In this document: positions 21,639 to 30,416 of the stretch, piece by piece | How positions within the stretch are numbered: position 1 is the stretch's first letter | Layout: each line of letters opens with the position of its first letter | NCBI RefSeq assembly: GCF_004803795.1 | Contig: NZ_CP012543.1 | Span: forward strand, 992,001 to 1,056,000 | DNA: 64,000 bases | Direction of reading: 5' to 3' | Source of the DNA: Campylobacter rectus | GTDB taxonomy: Bacteria; Campylobacterota; Campylobacteria; Campylobacterales; Campylobacteraceae | Translations under genes and position numbers: made by a program | Notes under the pieces: generated by a model | Database searches by the model: none | Told to the model about the DNA's origin: nothing | The model's input: the letters and a program-made list of their open reading frames with translations, nothing else

Positions 21639-22734
21639 CGAGGGTAAAAGCGGCGATCAGACCTTTTGGATATCGTATGCGGACCTGATGGCGGGGCTGA
21701 TGTTTGTTTTTATGCTCATCATCGGCGCCGTCGTCGTAAAATACGTCCTTAGCCAAAGCGATCTGGCAAAACTGCAAAAAGATTTGAGCGAGCGCGAGAA
21801 GCAAATCGCCTCATCGCAAAACGAGCTTGTGCGCAAAGAAAACGTTATAAAAGAAATTTTTTCAAATTTAGACCGCGCAAAGAGCGAAAATAAAGAGCTT
21901 GCCGATATAAACAGGCTCGTAAACGAGATGCTTGAGGGCGTCAAAAAAGAGAAAAACGAGCTTACAAATTTAACCCAAACCTACGAGATAAATTTAAACG
22001 ACGCAAACAAAACTATCGCTGATTTGCAGGATAGAGTGCTGCAGCTCGGGCAAATTTTAGCCCAGAGGGATGAAACTCTAAAAGATGTAAATGCAACTCT
22101 GGCCCAAAAAGAGGATGTCATAAAGGTGCTAAATGAAAAATTTAACAGTGAAATTTCAAGGTATCTGGCGCTGGAAGAGGATTTTAACAAAACAAAAGAC
22201 AAGATAAAGGACCTTAGTTCGCTTCGCTCTAACGTCATCTCAAACTTAAGGGCAAAGCTGGGCGGCAAGGTAAATATCGACCCTAGCTCGGGTGTCGTAT
22301 CGCTACCTGAGTCTATCCTCTTTGATACGGGCTCATACGAGCTAAAAGACGAGGCTAAGGTGCGCCTAAAAGAAATTTTACAGACTTATTTCGAAGCGAT
22401 ACTAAACAGCGAAGAGATCATAAAGCACATCGACAGGATCGTGATCGAGGGTCACACGAACTCTGTGGGAAGCTATATGTATAACCTCGATCTGTCGCAA
22501 AAGCGCGCGTATTCGGTGCTGGATTTTATCTACTCGTGGAACAAGGATAAGCGCCTGGAGCGATATCTCATCGCTAGCGGGCGTAGCTTTAGCGATCTGG
22601 TGATAAAAAACGGCAAAGAGGACCCGGATGCATCCAGGCGTATAGAGATCAAAATTTCGATTTCCGACAAAGAATCTATGAGAGAGATGGAAAATTTCTT
22701 GGAGCAACAAAATAAAAAGTATTCAAAAAACTAA
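21625..22734 (+). CDS. MotB/OmpA-domain partner of the MotA-like protein
   Basis: A 369-residue protein with a short cytoplasmic N-terminus, one TM helix (about 16-42, SYADLMAGLMFVFMLIIG) with Asp20 at the MotB proton-binding position, a long coiled coil (about 45-200), and a C-terminal OmpA-like peptidoglycan-binding domain (LFDTGSYELKDEAK; VIEGHTNSVGS; DLSQKRAYSV; DASRRIEI). The unusually long coiled coil would let the OmpA domain reach peptidoglycan or act as a lever. It resembles ZorB in its membrane segment. The start lies inside the upstream gene. Confidence 0.85.
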   Translation: MKTRSEGKSGDQTFWISYADLMAGLMFVFMLIIGAVVVKYVLSQSDLAKLQKDLSEREKQIASSQNELVRKENVIKEIFSNLDRAKSENKELADINRLVNEMLEGVKKEKNELTNLTQTYEINLNDANKTIADLQDRVLQLGQILAQRDETLKDVNATLAQKEDVIKVLNEKFNSEISRYLALEEDFNKTKDKIKDLSSLRSNVISNLRAKLGGKVNIDPSSGVVSLPESILFDTGSYELKDEAKVRLKEILQTYFEAILNSEEIIKHIDRIVIEGHTNSVGSYMYNLDLSQKRAYSVLDFIYSWNKDKRLERYLIASGRSFSDLVIKNGKEDPDASRRIEIKISISDKESMREMENFLEQQNKKYSKN

Positions 22735-22756
22735 GTTTCGAGATACTGATTTTTAC

Positions 22757-23944
22757 GTGCTTCGCGACGATCTCGTAGAGGGCGGATTTAACGGTAACAA
22801 GGCTAGAAAGCTGGAATATTTTCTGCACGCTGATTTAAGCGGCGTAAAGCGCGTCGTTAGCTACGGCTCAAGCCAGTCAAACGCGATGTATAGCCTAAGC
22901 GTCTTTGCGAAGATGAAGGGCTTTGAGTTTCACTACGTCGTTTCAAATTTAAGCTCAAATTTAGCGGCAAATCCGATCGGAAATTTTAAATTTGCCCTTG
23001 AAAACGGGATGAAAATATATGTAGATAAAGATAGACGAGCGCGAGCCAGGGCTTTAGCTTATGAGCTAGCAAGGTTAAAAGAGGGCGAGATTTGCTGCGG
23101 CGAGGCGGTAAATTTGACGCACAATCGCAGCGAAATTTGCTCAAATTTAAAGGATGCCGGCAGGTTAAATTTGAGCAAATTTGACGAAGGACTCGGTTTT
23201 ACGGATATAAATTTAAATGCAAAAAATATGTCAAATTTGCAAGCCGAAGTCGAGCCGAATTTGCAAATAGAAAAATCAAATTCACAAGATTTAAACAGGC
23301 AAATTTCGAGTAAATTTGACGAACCAGCAAAGCTCGCGGGCGTAAAATCCAGCATATGCAAAAGCCATAAAAACTCAAATTTTAAAAAATCCGCAAACCC
23401 GTCTAGCTCAAATTTACCCGCCGCGCAGGATTGCTTCATCGGCGATTCGCTTTTTATAAACGAGGGCGTTTGGCAGCCTCAGGCGGAGGAGGGCTTTATC
23501 TCGCAGGCTAGGCAGATAGAGCGCTGGGCGGAGGCGGAGGGCAAAATCGTGGATATATTTTTGCCTTCAGGCACCGGCACGTCGGCGGCGTTTTTGGCCA
23601 AGCACGTCAAATTTGATGTCTATACCTGTCCTTGCGTGGGCGACGCAAACTACCTAAAAAGCGAGATCGAGGCGCTGACGCCAAACTCGAAGGCGCGCAT
23701 TTTGCCGCCGCCGAAAAAATATCATTTCGGCGATCTAAAGCCGGAGCTTTATCAAATTTGGCGCGAAGCGTGCGAGCAAACCGGGATAGAATTTGAGCTC
23801 ATTTACGATCCGGTCGGCTTTTTAACGATGATGGCAAACCTGGGCGCGTTTAAAAACGAGATTTTATACATCCACCAAGGCGGCGCGCTCGGAAATATCA
23901 GTCAAAAACTAAGATACGAAAGAAAATTTAAGGAGACGAGATGA
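22757..23944 (+). CDS. PLP enzyme of the ACC deaminase/D-cysteine desulfhydrase family, with insert
   Basis: A beta-family PLP enzyme: RDDLVEGGFNGNKARKLEYF holds the PLP lysine (K15 from GTG), SYGSSQSNAM follows, and LPSGTGTSAAFLA (269-281) would bind the phosphate. Homologues act on D-cysteine or 1-aminocyclopropane-1-carboxylate; the substrate here is uncertain. Residues about 112-228 are an Asn/Ser/Leu/Lys-rich low-complexity stretch not expected in the family. The start is doubtful. GTG at 22757 has no clear ribosome site, and the family-like residues TDFY lie just upstream in frame. No ATG, GTG or TTG exists between the upstream stop at 22679 and 22757; ATT at 22721 or ATA at 22712 are alternatives. 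It overlaps hisD by four bases. Confidence 0.8.
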   Translation: MLRDDLVEGGFNGNKARKLEYFLHADLSGVKRVVSYGSSQSNAMYSLSVFAKMKGFEFHYVVSNLSSNLAANPIGNFKFALENGMKIYVDKDRRARARALAYELARLKEGEICCGEAVNLTHNRSEICSNLKDAGRLNLSKFDEGLGFTDINLNAKNMSNLQAEVEPNLQIEKSNSQDLNRQISSKFDEPAKLAGVKSSICKSHKNSNFKKSANPSSSNLPAAQDCFIGDSLFINEGVWQPQAEEGFISQARQIERWAEAEGKIVDIFLPSGTGTSAAFLAKHVKFDVYTCPCVGDANYLKSEIEALTPNSKARILPPPKKYHFGDLKPELYQIWREACEQTGIEFELIYDPVGFLTMMANLGAFKNEILYIHQGGALGNISQKLRYERKFKETR

Positions 23945-25236
23945 AGTTTTTACTCACTAGCAACGAAAATTTTAAGGACTATTTTGCGGCTTTGGTAAAC
24001 CGCTCAAACGGCGATATGAGCGCGGTTACGCCCGCCGTTTCGCAGATACTTGAGGACGTGCGCGCTAGAGGCGACGAGGCGCTTTTTGAGCAGATAGAGA
24101 AATTCGACCGCTGGAAACCTGACACAAATAGCCTAAAAATCGGCACCGAAGAGATGCAAAAGGCCTACGACGGCATAGATAGCTGCCTGCGAAACGCGTT
24201 AAATTTAGCCTTTGAGCGCATAAAAAGCTACCACGAAAAAAGCCTGCCAAAAACCTGGATGGAGCACGACGAGCACGGCGTTTTGCTAGGCGCAAAATAC
24301 ACCCCGCTAGACCGCGCCGGGCTATATATCCCCGGAGGCAAGGCCGCCTATCCTAGCTCGCTTCTCATGAATGCCGTCCCGGCTCTGGTCGCGGGCGTTG
24401 GGGAGATCGCGGTCTGCACGCCTGCCGTCGGAGGTAAGGTAAATACGCTACTGCTAGCCGCCATGCATATCTGCGGCATCAAGGAGGCCTATAAAGTAGG
24501 CGGTGCGTCGGCGGTAGCGGCGATGGCCTACGGCACGCAAACGATCAAAAAAACCGACGTCATCACGGGTCCTGGCAACATATACGTCGCGACGGCTAAA
24601 AAGCTCGTTTACGGCGAGGTAAATATCGATATGATCGCGGGCCCTAGCGAGATCTGCGTCATCGCCGACGAGAGCGCCGACCCTCGTCACATCGCCGTGG
24701 ATCTGCTCTCGCAGGCCGAGCACGACGAGATGGCTAGCGCCGTGCTCATCACGCCTAACCAAGCCTTCGGCGCGGCGGTGCAAAGGCATATCAACGAGGA
24801 GATCAAGACTCTAGCCAGGCAGCCGATCGCGCAGGCTAGCATCGATAAAAAGGGCGCTATAATCGTAGCTAGCGACCTGGGTGAGTGCGTGAGGCTGGCT
24901 AACGAGCTAGCGCCCGAGCACCTAGAGATCGCGACAAATGACGCGATGGAGCTAGCTAGGCAGATCAGGCATGCCGGAGCGATATTTATCGGGCACTTTA
25001 CGCCCGAAGCTATGGGCGACTATCTAGCCGGACCGAACCATACGCTGCCAACTGGCGGTAGCGCGAGATTTTACTCGCCTCTCGGGGTTGAAAATTTCAT
25101 GAAGCGCACCTCGCTCATCTCGCTAAATGCAAAAGGCATAAGCGAGCTAGCAAATGCATGTATGGAGCTAGCCGAGGCCGAGGGGCTGGGGGCGCATAGG
25201 CGGTCTGTCGTGGTTAGACTCGAAGCTTTGAAATAG
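23941..25236 (+). CDS. hisD: histidinol dehydrogenase
   Basis: A 431-residue zinc enzyme performing the last two oxidations of histidine synthesis. Motifs: YIPGGKAAYPSSLLMNAVPA, VGGASAVAAMAYGT, DVITGPGNIYVATAK, IDMIAGPSEI, LLSQAEHDE with the zinc ligands, and LPTGGSARFYSPLGV. Length is standard. No other his gene is nearby. The start overlaps the preceding PLP enzyme (ATGA), and AAGGAG lies just upstream of it. Confidence 0.97.
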   Translation: MKFLLTSNENFKDYFAALVNRSNGDMSAVTPAVSQILEDVRARGDEALFEQIEKFDRWKPDTNSLKIGTEEMQKAYDGIDSCLRNALNLAFERIKSYHEKSLPKTWMEHDEHGVLLGAKYTPLDRAGLYIPGGKAAYPSSLLMNAVPALVAGVGEIAVCTPAVGGKVNTLLLAAMHICGIKEAYKVGGASAVAAMAYGTQTIKKTDVITGPGNIYVATAKKLVYGEVNIDMIAGPSEICVIADESADPRHIAVDLLSQAEHDEMASAVLITPNQAFGAAVQRHINEEIKTLARQPIAQASIDKKGAIIVASDLGECVRLANELAPEHLEIATNDAMELARQIRHAGAIFIGHFTPEAMGDYLAGPNHTLPTGGSARFYSPLGVENFMKRTSLISLNAKGISELANACMELAEAEGLGAHRRSVVVRLEALK

Positions 25237-25350
25237 CGGCTTGATTTTTTGGCACTTTTAAATGATTTTACAAATTTCGCCCGTCGATGGACTTTGCGTC
25301 CTATCTTGGGACGAAATTCGATAAAAAACATTTAAATTTGTTCAAAAATT

Positions 25351-25380
25351 CTTTGCCGCGAGTTTGGCGTGCGAAATTTG
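25351..25380 (+). repeat. intergenic repeat head, copy 1
   Basis: CTTTGCCGCGAGTTTGGCGT then GCGAAATTTG. About 45 bases later the unit has arms GTAAAAATAA (25425-25434) and TTATTTTTGC (25464-25473), and it ends in CTCAAGATATAACG. The head matches copy 2 at 28 of 30 positions. Confidence 0.65.
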
Positions 25381-25541
25381 ACGGCTTTTATGAAGTGATT
25401 TTTCGGATGCTTTTTGAAGGGCTGGTAAAAATAAATACTCGCGGACGACCGATCTGCCCCGTCTTATTTTTGCGTCGCGACTTTAAAAATCACCTCAAGA
25501 TATAACGCCTTTTTGTTTAAATTTACGGTTTTTGGCGAGTT

Positions 25542-25571
25542 CTTTGCCGCGAGTTTGGTGCGCGAAATTTG
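25542..25571 (+). repeat. intergenic repeat head, copy 2
   Basis: CTTTGCCGCGAGTTTGGTGC then GCGAAATTTG, 191 bases after copy 1. Its unit contains a hairpin with arms GTGAAAAAT/ATTTTTCAC (25618-25626 and 25661-25669) and inner arms GGCTGG/CCAGCC (25637-25642 and 25648-25653), and ends in CTCCAAGATATAAT. Confidence 0.65.
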
Positions 25572-25740
25572 GCGATTTTTTTGTGTAGTTATCTCTCGGG
25601 AGCTTTTAACGGAACTCGTGAAAAATCGGCTCGGCGGGCTGGCTTGTCCAGCCTGCTCCTATTTTTCACTTCGTAACTCTCAAAATCTCTCCAAGATATA
25701 ATATCTCTTTTGTTCTTAGATAAAATTTCGATAAAAAATA

Positions 25741-25770
25741 TTTTGCCGCGAGCCCAGTGCTTGAAATTTG
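25741..25770 (+). repeat. intergenic repeat head, copy 3 (diverged)
   Basis: TTTTGCCGCGAGCCCAGTGC then TTGAAATTTG, 199 bases after copy 2. It is more diverged and lacks the hairpin, because the next gene starts soon after. Confidence 0.45.
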
Positions 25771-25845
25771 TAAAACAAACATACGAGCGGTTTGCTAAAT
25801 TTTACGTTTTTATAAAATTTACGGCAATCTCGCAAAAGGAGACAA

Positions 25846-26286
25846 ATGAGTCCGAAAAATCCCGTTTCAAATTTCATTTCAGCCGATGAAGAGATGCTCG
25901 CTTTTTTGTCAAATTTAGGCCAAAAGTGGTGCGTGAGCGATGGCGTAGTGGAGTTTATAGAGCGAAATTTTACCTTTGTCGGCTCAAAGCCCGTTTTGCA
26001 AATTTTAAAAGATTACAAAACGGCCGATTATAAAAATTTTGCCGATATTAAAAATTTTCTAAGCTCAAATTCAAGTGTCCAAAGTAAAATTTTAAGCGGT
26101 GAGATAAGCTACGTCGGCGACAATCTAACCGGCGCAGGGGTCAAATTTGCGTCCGAGTATTTTTACGATTTTTTAAAATTTACGGTTGAAAATATCCCCG
26201 AGCATCGCTATTTTTGCAGCCCCGAGGTGGGCTGGATTTTACTCGTCGCGATGGAAGGATACGTAGAATTTGCCGTTTTAGACTAA
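25846..26286 (+). CDS. small acidic protein of unknown function
   Basis: A 146-residue soluble protein I do not recognise, with a strong AAAGGAG site before the ATG. There is no signal peptide or TM. The C-terminus (GWILLVAMEGYVEFA) is hydrophobic and strand-like, reminiscent of small immunity proteins, but this is only an impression. It stands alone between two noncoding stretches, with repeats upstream, so it may be accessory DNA. No toxin gene is adjacent. Confidence 0.65.
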   Translation: MSPKNPVSNFISADEEMLAFLSNLGQKWCVSDGVVEFIERNFTFVGSKPVLQILKDYKTADYKNFADIKNFLSSNSSVQSKILSGEISYVGDNLTGAGVKFASEYFYDFLKFTVENIPEHRYFCSPEVGWILLVAMEGYVEFAVLD

Positions 26287-26704
26287 CGGGTTTGCTATTT
26301 CGAGCTTGCGCAATCGCCGTTTTAGCTCGGCAAATGATAAATTTGATTTTTTTGAAACTGCCGTCAATCTTGCCGGCCTTGTCGTTTAAATTTTGCTTTC
26401 TTGTGCCTTGCCGCTCTATTGCAAAATTTAACTTTCGATCCGTTTATCGCGTTTTTCCCGTATTGCGGCTTAAATTTATTTTTTGAGTGGCGAGCCGTCT
26501 TGGCGTCAAGTCGTTTAAATTTTATAAATTTGCTCGCAAAAACCTAAACTTGCAAAAAAACAAATCCCAGAGTCAAAAACGAATTTCGCTCGCAAAATCC
26601 TCAAATTTAGCAAAAAAGCCGAGCTTATGCGCCGACACTGCCCTCCGCTAGCAAATTTTAATCAATTTTTTTATATAATTTCGCGTTTTATTAAAGGGTT
26701 TATG
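26287..26704. other. intergenic, no gene seen
   Basis: About 420 bases, AAATTT-rich. The only feature I can support is a consensus -10 near its end. Short frames crossing it lack ribosome sites. Confidence 0.55.
26674..26679 (+). promoter_or_regulatory. -10 box TATAAT for the NSS transporter
   Basis: TTATATAATTTC sits 26 bases before the chosen ATG in a T-rich tract. It lies inside a longer possible reading frame from 26627, supporting the later start. Confidence 0.5.
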
Positions 26705-28066
26705 ATGGATAGAAGGACTTGGAGTTCGAAAATAACGTATATTTTGGCAGTCGCGGGCGCGACCGTGGGCTTTGGCGCGACGTGGCGCTTCCCGTATCTG
26801 GTCGGGCAAAACGGCGGTGGCGCCTACGTGCTCGTGTTTTGCATCGCGATGATCGTGATCGGCATACCGATGATTTTAGCTGAAAATGCGATCGGCAGAC
26901 GCCTAAAATGCAACGCCGTGGACGCATTCGGCGGTAAAAATATCAGCCCGGCATGGAAAATCGTGGGCTGGATGGGGCTGCTCGGCGCATTTGGCATCAT
27001 GGCCTACTATATGGTTATCGGCGGCTGGGTGCTAAACTACATCGCGCAGATCGCATTTGGCATGCTTGATCTCTCGCGGGTGCTGAGCTTTGAGGCTACG
27101 AGCGCGTTTTACGAACAAAATATCGTGAGCGATCCTCTGGCTATCAGCTTTGCGACGCTCGTGTTCGTGCTTGTAAACTACGCGATCTTGGTGCAGGGCG
27201 CGGTCGGCGGTATCGAGCGCTCGGCAAAGTACCTCATGCCGCTACTTTTCGTGCTCATGATCGTGATGATCGTAAAAAACTTGACGCTAGAGGGCGCGAT
27301 GGAAGGCGTCAAATTTTACCTCACGCCCGATTTTTCAAAGATAAATATCAAGCTTTTCGTCGAGGTTTTGGGGCAGGTATTTTTTGCACTCTCGCTTGGT
27401 TTTGGTGTAATGATCACGCTTTCAAGCTTTGTTAAAAAGGACGAAGGGCTTGTGAAAATCTCGATCATCACGGGCATCCTAAACACTCTCATCGCCGTGC
27501 TTGCGGGCTTTATGATATTTCCGTCGCTCTTTAGCTACGGCGTCTCGCCCGATAGCGGCCCGAGCCTCGTGTTTAAGAGCTTGCCGATCGTTTTTTCGCA
27601 TATGCCTTTTGGCGGATTTTTCGCGGTGGCGTTTTTTGCGCTACTGATGATCGCCGCGCTCACGACGTCGCTGCCGATCTACGAGGTCATCATCACGACC
27701 CTTCAGGAAAAATTTAAAATAAAACGCAAAAGCGCGATCTTGCTTGTGCTTGGCACGATATTTATCTTTGGAAATTTACCGTCCTTGATGGCTACTAACT
27801 TGCTTTCTGACGTTAAAATTTTCGGTAAAAATATCTTTGACGCATACGACGCCATCAGCGCTACGATATTTTTCGTGCTGACTTCGCTAGGATGCGCGAT
27901 ATTTGTGGGCTGGGTGCTAAAGGACGAAGCTAAACGCGAGATAATGCGGGGCAGCGAAAAATACGCAAAACTCGTAAATATCTGGTTTTTGTATATCAAA
28001 TTCGTCGTGCCGTTTATCATTTTGGTGCTTTTTATCAGCTCGTTTTACGATAACTTTTTAAAGTAA
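26705..28066 (+). CDS. sodium-dependent transporter, NSS/SNF family
   Basis: A 453-residue inner-membrane symporter with eleven to twelve helices. The N-terminus WSSKITYILAVAGATVGFG, then WRFPYLVGQNGGGAY, is the family signature lining the sodium and substrate sites. Further helices follow through to FIILVLFISSFYDNFL. Substrates in bacteria are usually amino acids such as tryptophan or tyrosine; none is indicated here. Two ATGs are adjacent. The second (26705) has AGGG six bases upstream and is preferred to 26702. A WGR/propeller-like gene follows after about five bases. Confidence 0.92.
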   Translation: MDRRTWSSKITYILAVAGATVGFGATWRFPYLVGQNGGGAYVLVFCIAMIVIGIPMILAENAIGRRLKCNAVDAFGGKNISPAWKIVGWMGLLGAFGIMAYYMVIGGWVLNYIAQIAFGMLDLSRVLSFEATSAFYEQNIVSDPLAISFATLVFVLVNYAILVQGAVGGIERSAKYLMPLLFVLMIVMIVKNLTLEGAMEGVKFYLTPDFSKINIKLFVEVLGQVFFALSLGFGVMITLSSFVKKDEGLVKISIITGILNTLIAVLAGFMIFPSLFSYGVSPDSGPSLVFKSLPIVFSHMPFGGFFAVAFFALLMIAALTTSLPIYEVIITTLQEKFKIKRKSAILLVLGTIFIFGNLPSLMATNLLSDVKIFGKNIFDAYDAISATIFFVLTSLGCAIFVGWVLKDEAKREIMRGSEKYAKLVNIWFLYIKFVVPFIILVLFISSFYDNFLK

Positions 28067-28071
28067 ATTTG

Positions 28072-29202
28072 ATGAAAAATTTTATAAATTTAACAAACGG
28101 CGATCGCCTAAATTTGCGCGTGCAGAGTCAAATTTTACTAAGTGAGAGCATCAAAAACGGCAAAACGAGGCAGACGCAAAAGGAGTTTGCTAGCACGGAT
28201 GAGGCGCAAAAAGCCTGCGCGAAAAAGGAGTGGGAGAGCCTGAAAAAAGGTTACGTCCTGCAAAACGCGGGCGCCAAAGCGGGCGAGGCGAGTCTGCACG
28301 TCTATATCGGCGGCGGATACACGGGCGCGCTAGCCTTTTCGGGCGCGGAAGGCGAGCTTTTCGTCTATAAATGCGGCGGCTACAAAGATGGCGGCGCGCT
28401 GGATGATTTTCTAATCAGACTGGACGTGAGCGGCGCCGTAAAGCAACAGATCGTCCTGCCAAAGCCGCTTGCGTGGCAGGCGGAGCGTGCGGGCGAAATT
28501 TTGCTTTTGGATCTGGATCATTTTATCTTTAAATTTGACCCGGCAAGAGGCGAATTTAGCGATCTCTCTCAAGGGTTAAGCTTTAAAAACAGCAAAGAAT
28601 TTACGAGTTTCGTTTGCGCTGCGAAAGATACGGCGGCGTTTGCGATGTTCGGTCAAATTTTTACTCTGCGCGGCGGCGAGATTTCGCCTCTGGCCGAGTA
28701 CAGATCCGAAATGAAAAGCTACGCGCCGATCCTTTGTGCCGCGCTCGACGCTGACGGTACGCGACTTGCGCTTTGCTGCAAGCAAAACGAGATTAAAATT
28801 TTAAGCACGCTAAGCGGCGAAATTTTAAACGAGATCAGGGGCGATTTCGGCATTTTTGATAAAATTTGCTTTTTGGCGGACGGCTCTCTACTGGGCAAGG
28901 AGCGCTACTCTAGCAAGCCAGTTTGCCTCGATACCGCAAGCGGCGAGCGGCTTAATCCTGCGTGGCTGCGAGGCGAATGCGCCGAGGCGGACGAGCTTTG
29001 CGTTAGCGCGGACGGTTCACGGCTGGCGCTAATTAGCTACGACAAAGCTCGTATCATCGATCTAAAAAGCGAAAATTTGCAGCTTAGCTTTGAGCTCTCG
29101 CACGTCGTGAAGCGCTGCGAGACGAAATTTGAGCGTATAAACGGCGAGGAATTTTTGGCCGTGCGCACCGACTACGGCTGCTTTAGTCTTTATAAAATTT
29201 AA
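28072..29202 (+). CDS. protein with WGR-like N-terminus and beta-propeller-like body
   Basis: A 376-residue soluble protein of unknown function. Residues 1-70 resemble a WGR domain (strands, then KTRQTQKEFASTDEAQKACA and KKEWESLKKGY). Residues about 80-376 form repeats of strand-turn-strand blocks with ASxDGxxLAL-like phrases (ALDADGTRLALCC, CVSADGSRLALIS), typical of WD/propeller blades. No signal peptide. ATG at 28072 is preferred to TTG at 28069. It lies between a transporter and a membrane protease with tiny gaps, so is probably co-transcribed; a functional link is not evident. Confidence 0.75.
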   Translation: MKNFINLTNGDRLNLRVQSQILLSESIKNGKTRQTQKEFASTDEAQKACAKKEWESLKKGYVLQNAGAKAGEASLHVYIGGGYTGALAFSGAEGELFVYKCGGYKDGGALDDFLIRLDVSGAVKQQIVLPKPLAWQAERAGEILLLDLDHFIFKFDPARGEFSDLSQGLSFKNSKEFTSFVCAAKDTAAFAMFGQIFTLRGGEISPLAEYRSEMKSYAPILCAALDADGTRLALCCKQNEIKILSTLSGEILNEIRGDFGIFDKICFLADGSLLGKERYSSKPVCLDTASGERLNPAWLRGECAEADELCVSADGSRLALISYDKARIIDLKSENLQLSFELSHVVKRCETKFERINGEEFLAVRTDYGCFSLYKI

Positions 29203-29210
29203 GGAAAAAT

Positions 29211-30416
29211 ATGTTTTATTTTTTACTCGGTATTTACTTTTTTTACGTTGCCGCAAAGGCGATTTTGGCGATTTTACAGATAAACTTTATACGCGCGGAG
29301 GCTAAAAAGCCAGCCGTCGTGCTAGAGCAGAATGAATACGAAACCGCCGCCGCGGCAGCGATAACTAATCAAAAATTTGAGATAGCAAGCCTGTTTTATC
29401 ACGCCGCGATATTTATGATGTGGGCGTGCTGGGGGCTTGGCGAGATGTATGAAAGCGCCTATAAAACGGGAGAACTGCGAGATCATATCATCTTTGTGAT
29501 GAGCTTTTTGATCATCTCGTCGCTGCTGGAGCTACCGCTAAATATCTACGAAACCTTCGTCAAAGATAAAAGGCTCGGCTTTTCAAACGTCACGCCCAAA
29601 ATTTTCGCGCTTGATCTGCTTAAAACGCTCGCGCTAACGCTGGTGTTTGGCACGCTGTTTGTGTGGCTGGTGCTGCTTTGCATTAGATTTTTGGGTGATT
29701 TTTGGTGGTTTTGGGCGTTTTTGCTTAGCTTTGGCGTCGCGCTTGTGATAAATCTCATCTATCCGACGCTCATCGCGCCTATTTTTAACAAAATGCAGCC
29801 GCTAGAAGAGGGCGAGCTAAAAAGCCGTATAGAAGGGCTTTTAGCGCAGTGCGGGTTTAAAAGCAGCGGCGTTTTTACGATAGACGCTAGCAAGCGCGAC
29901 AACCGCTTAAACGCCTATTTCGGCGGTCTTGGCGCGACTAAACGCGTGGTGCTTTTTGATACGCTCGTTAAAAAACTGAGCCTAGAGGAGATAATCGCCG
30001 TTTTGGGGCACGAGCTGGGACACTTTAAGCACAAAGATATCCTAAAAATGATTGCTCTAAGCGCGGTTATGCTTTTTGCGATGTTTTTTATATTCGGCAA
30101 CATCCCTGACGCGGCGTATCAGGCGCTGGGACTCAGCCCGGCAGGCGGCGGAGTGATCGTGTTTTTGCTACTTTTTTCGCCGATTTTCGGGTTTTTATTT
30201 TCGCCGGTGAGCTCGTATTTTAGCCGCGCGAACGAATTTGGCGCCGATAAATTTGCAGGCGATGTCTCAAACAAAGCCGATATGATAAGCGCGCTAAAAA
30301 AGCTAGGCTCCGAAAACAAGGCCTTCCCGAAGGCTCATCCTTTCTACGCGTTCGTCTATCACTCGCACCCAAGTCTTTTTGAGCGTATAAACGAGCTGGA
30401 AAATGACGGTAAATGA
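29211..30416 (+). CDS. M48-family integral membrane metalloprotease (Ste24-like)
   Basis: A 401-residue membrane protease. Seven or so TM helices surround the zinc motif HELGH (267-271) in AVLGHELGHFKHKD, and the third ligand lies in RANEFGADKFAG. The order and length match the Ste24/CAAX protease type rather than the shorter HtpX. Likely role: quality control of membrane proteins. Starts eight bases after the previous gene with AAGGAAAA upstream. It overlaps prmC by 14 bases. Confidence 0.9.
   Translation: MFYFLLGIYFFYVAAKAILAILQINFIRAEAKKPAVVLEQNEYETAAAAAITNQKFEIASLFYHAAIFMMWACWGLGEMYESAYKTGELRDHIIFVMSFLIISSLLELPLNIYETFVKDKRLGFSNVTPKIFALDLLKTLALTLVFGTLFVWLVLLCIRFLGDFWWFWAFLLSFGVALVINLIYPTLIAPIFNKMQPLEEGELKSRIEGLLAQCGFKSSGVFTIDASKRDNRLNAYFGGLGATKRVVLFDTLVKKLSLEEIIAVLGHELGHFKHKDILKMIALSAVMLFAMFFIFGNIPDAAYQALGLSPAGGGVIVFLLLFSPIFGFLFSPVSSYFSRANEFGADKFAGDVSNKADMISALKKLGSENKAFPKAHPFYAFVYHSHPSLFERINELENDGK

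Larger units (their letters stand above)
25237..25845. other. repeat-containing intergenic region
   Basis: Some 600 bases with no supported protein gene. Two short frames starting at 25287 and 25513 encode similar peptides only because the DNA is duplicated. Three degenerate copies of one element occur (listed separately). The final 15 bases carry AAAGGAG for the next gene. Confidence 0.6.

Noticed and set aside
20301-22734. Zorya defence system
   Set aside because: Only ZorA/ZorB-like proteins are present. No ZorC, ZorD or ZorE gene occurs nearby, and the pair appears to be core in Campylobacter.
25287-25701. two small similar proteins (25287-25505 and 25513-25701)
   Set aside because: Their similarity follows from duplicated noncoding DNA; neither has a ribosome site or recognisable features.
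26627-26704. N-terminal extension of the NSS transporter
   Set aside because: It spans a TATAAT box, and family members begin close to the WSSKITYIL segment.
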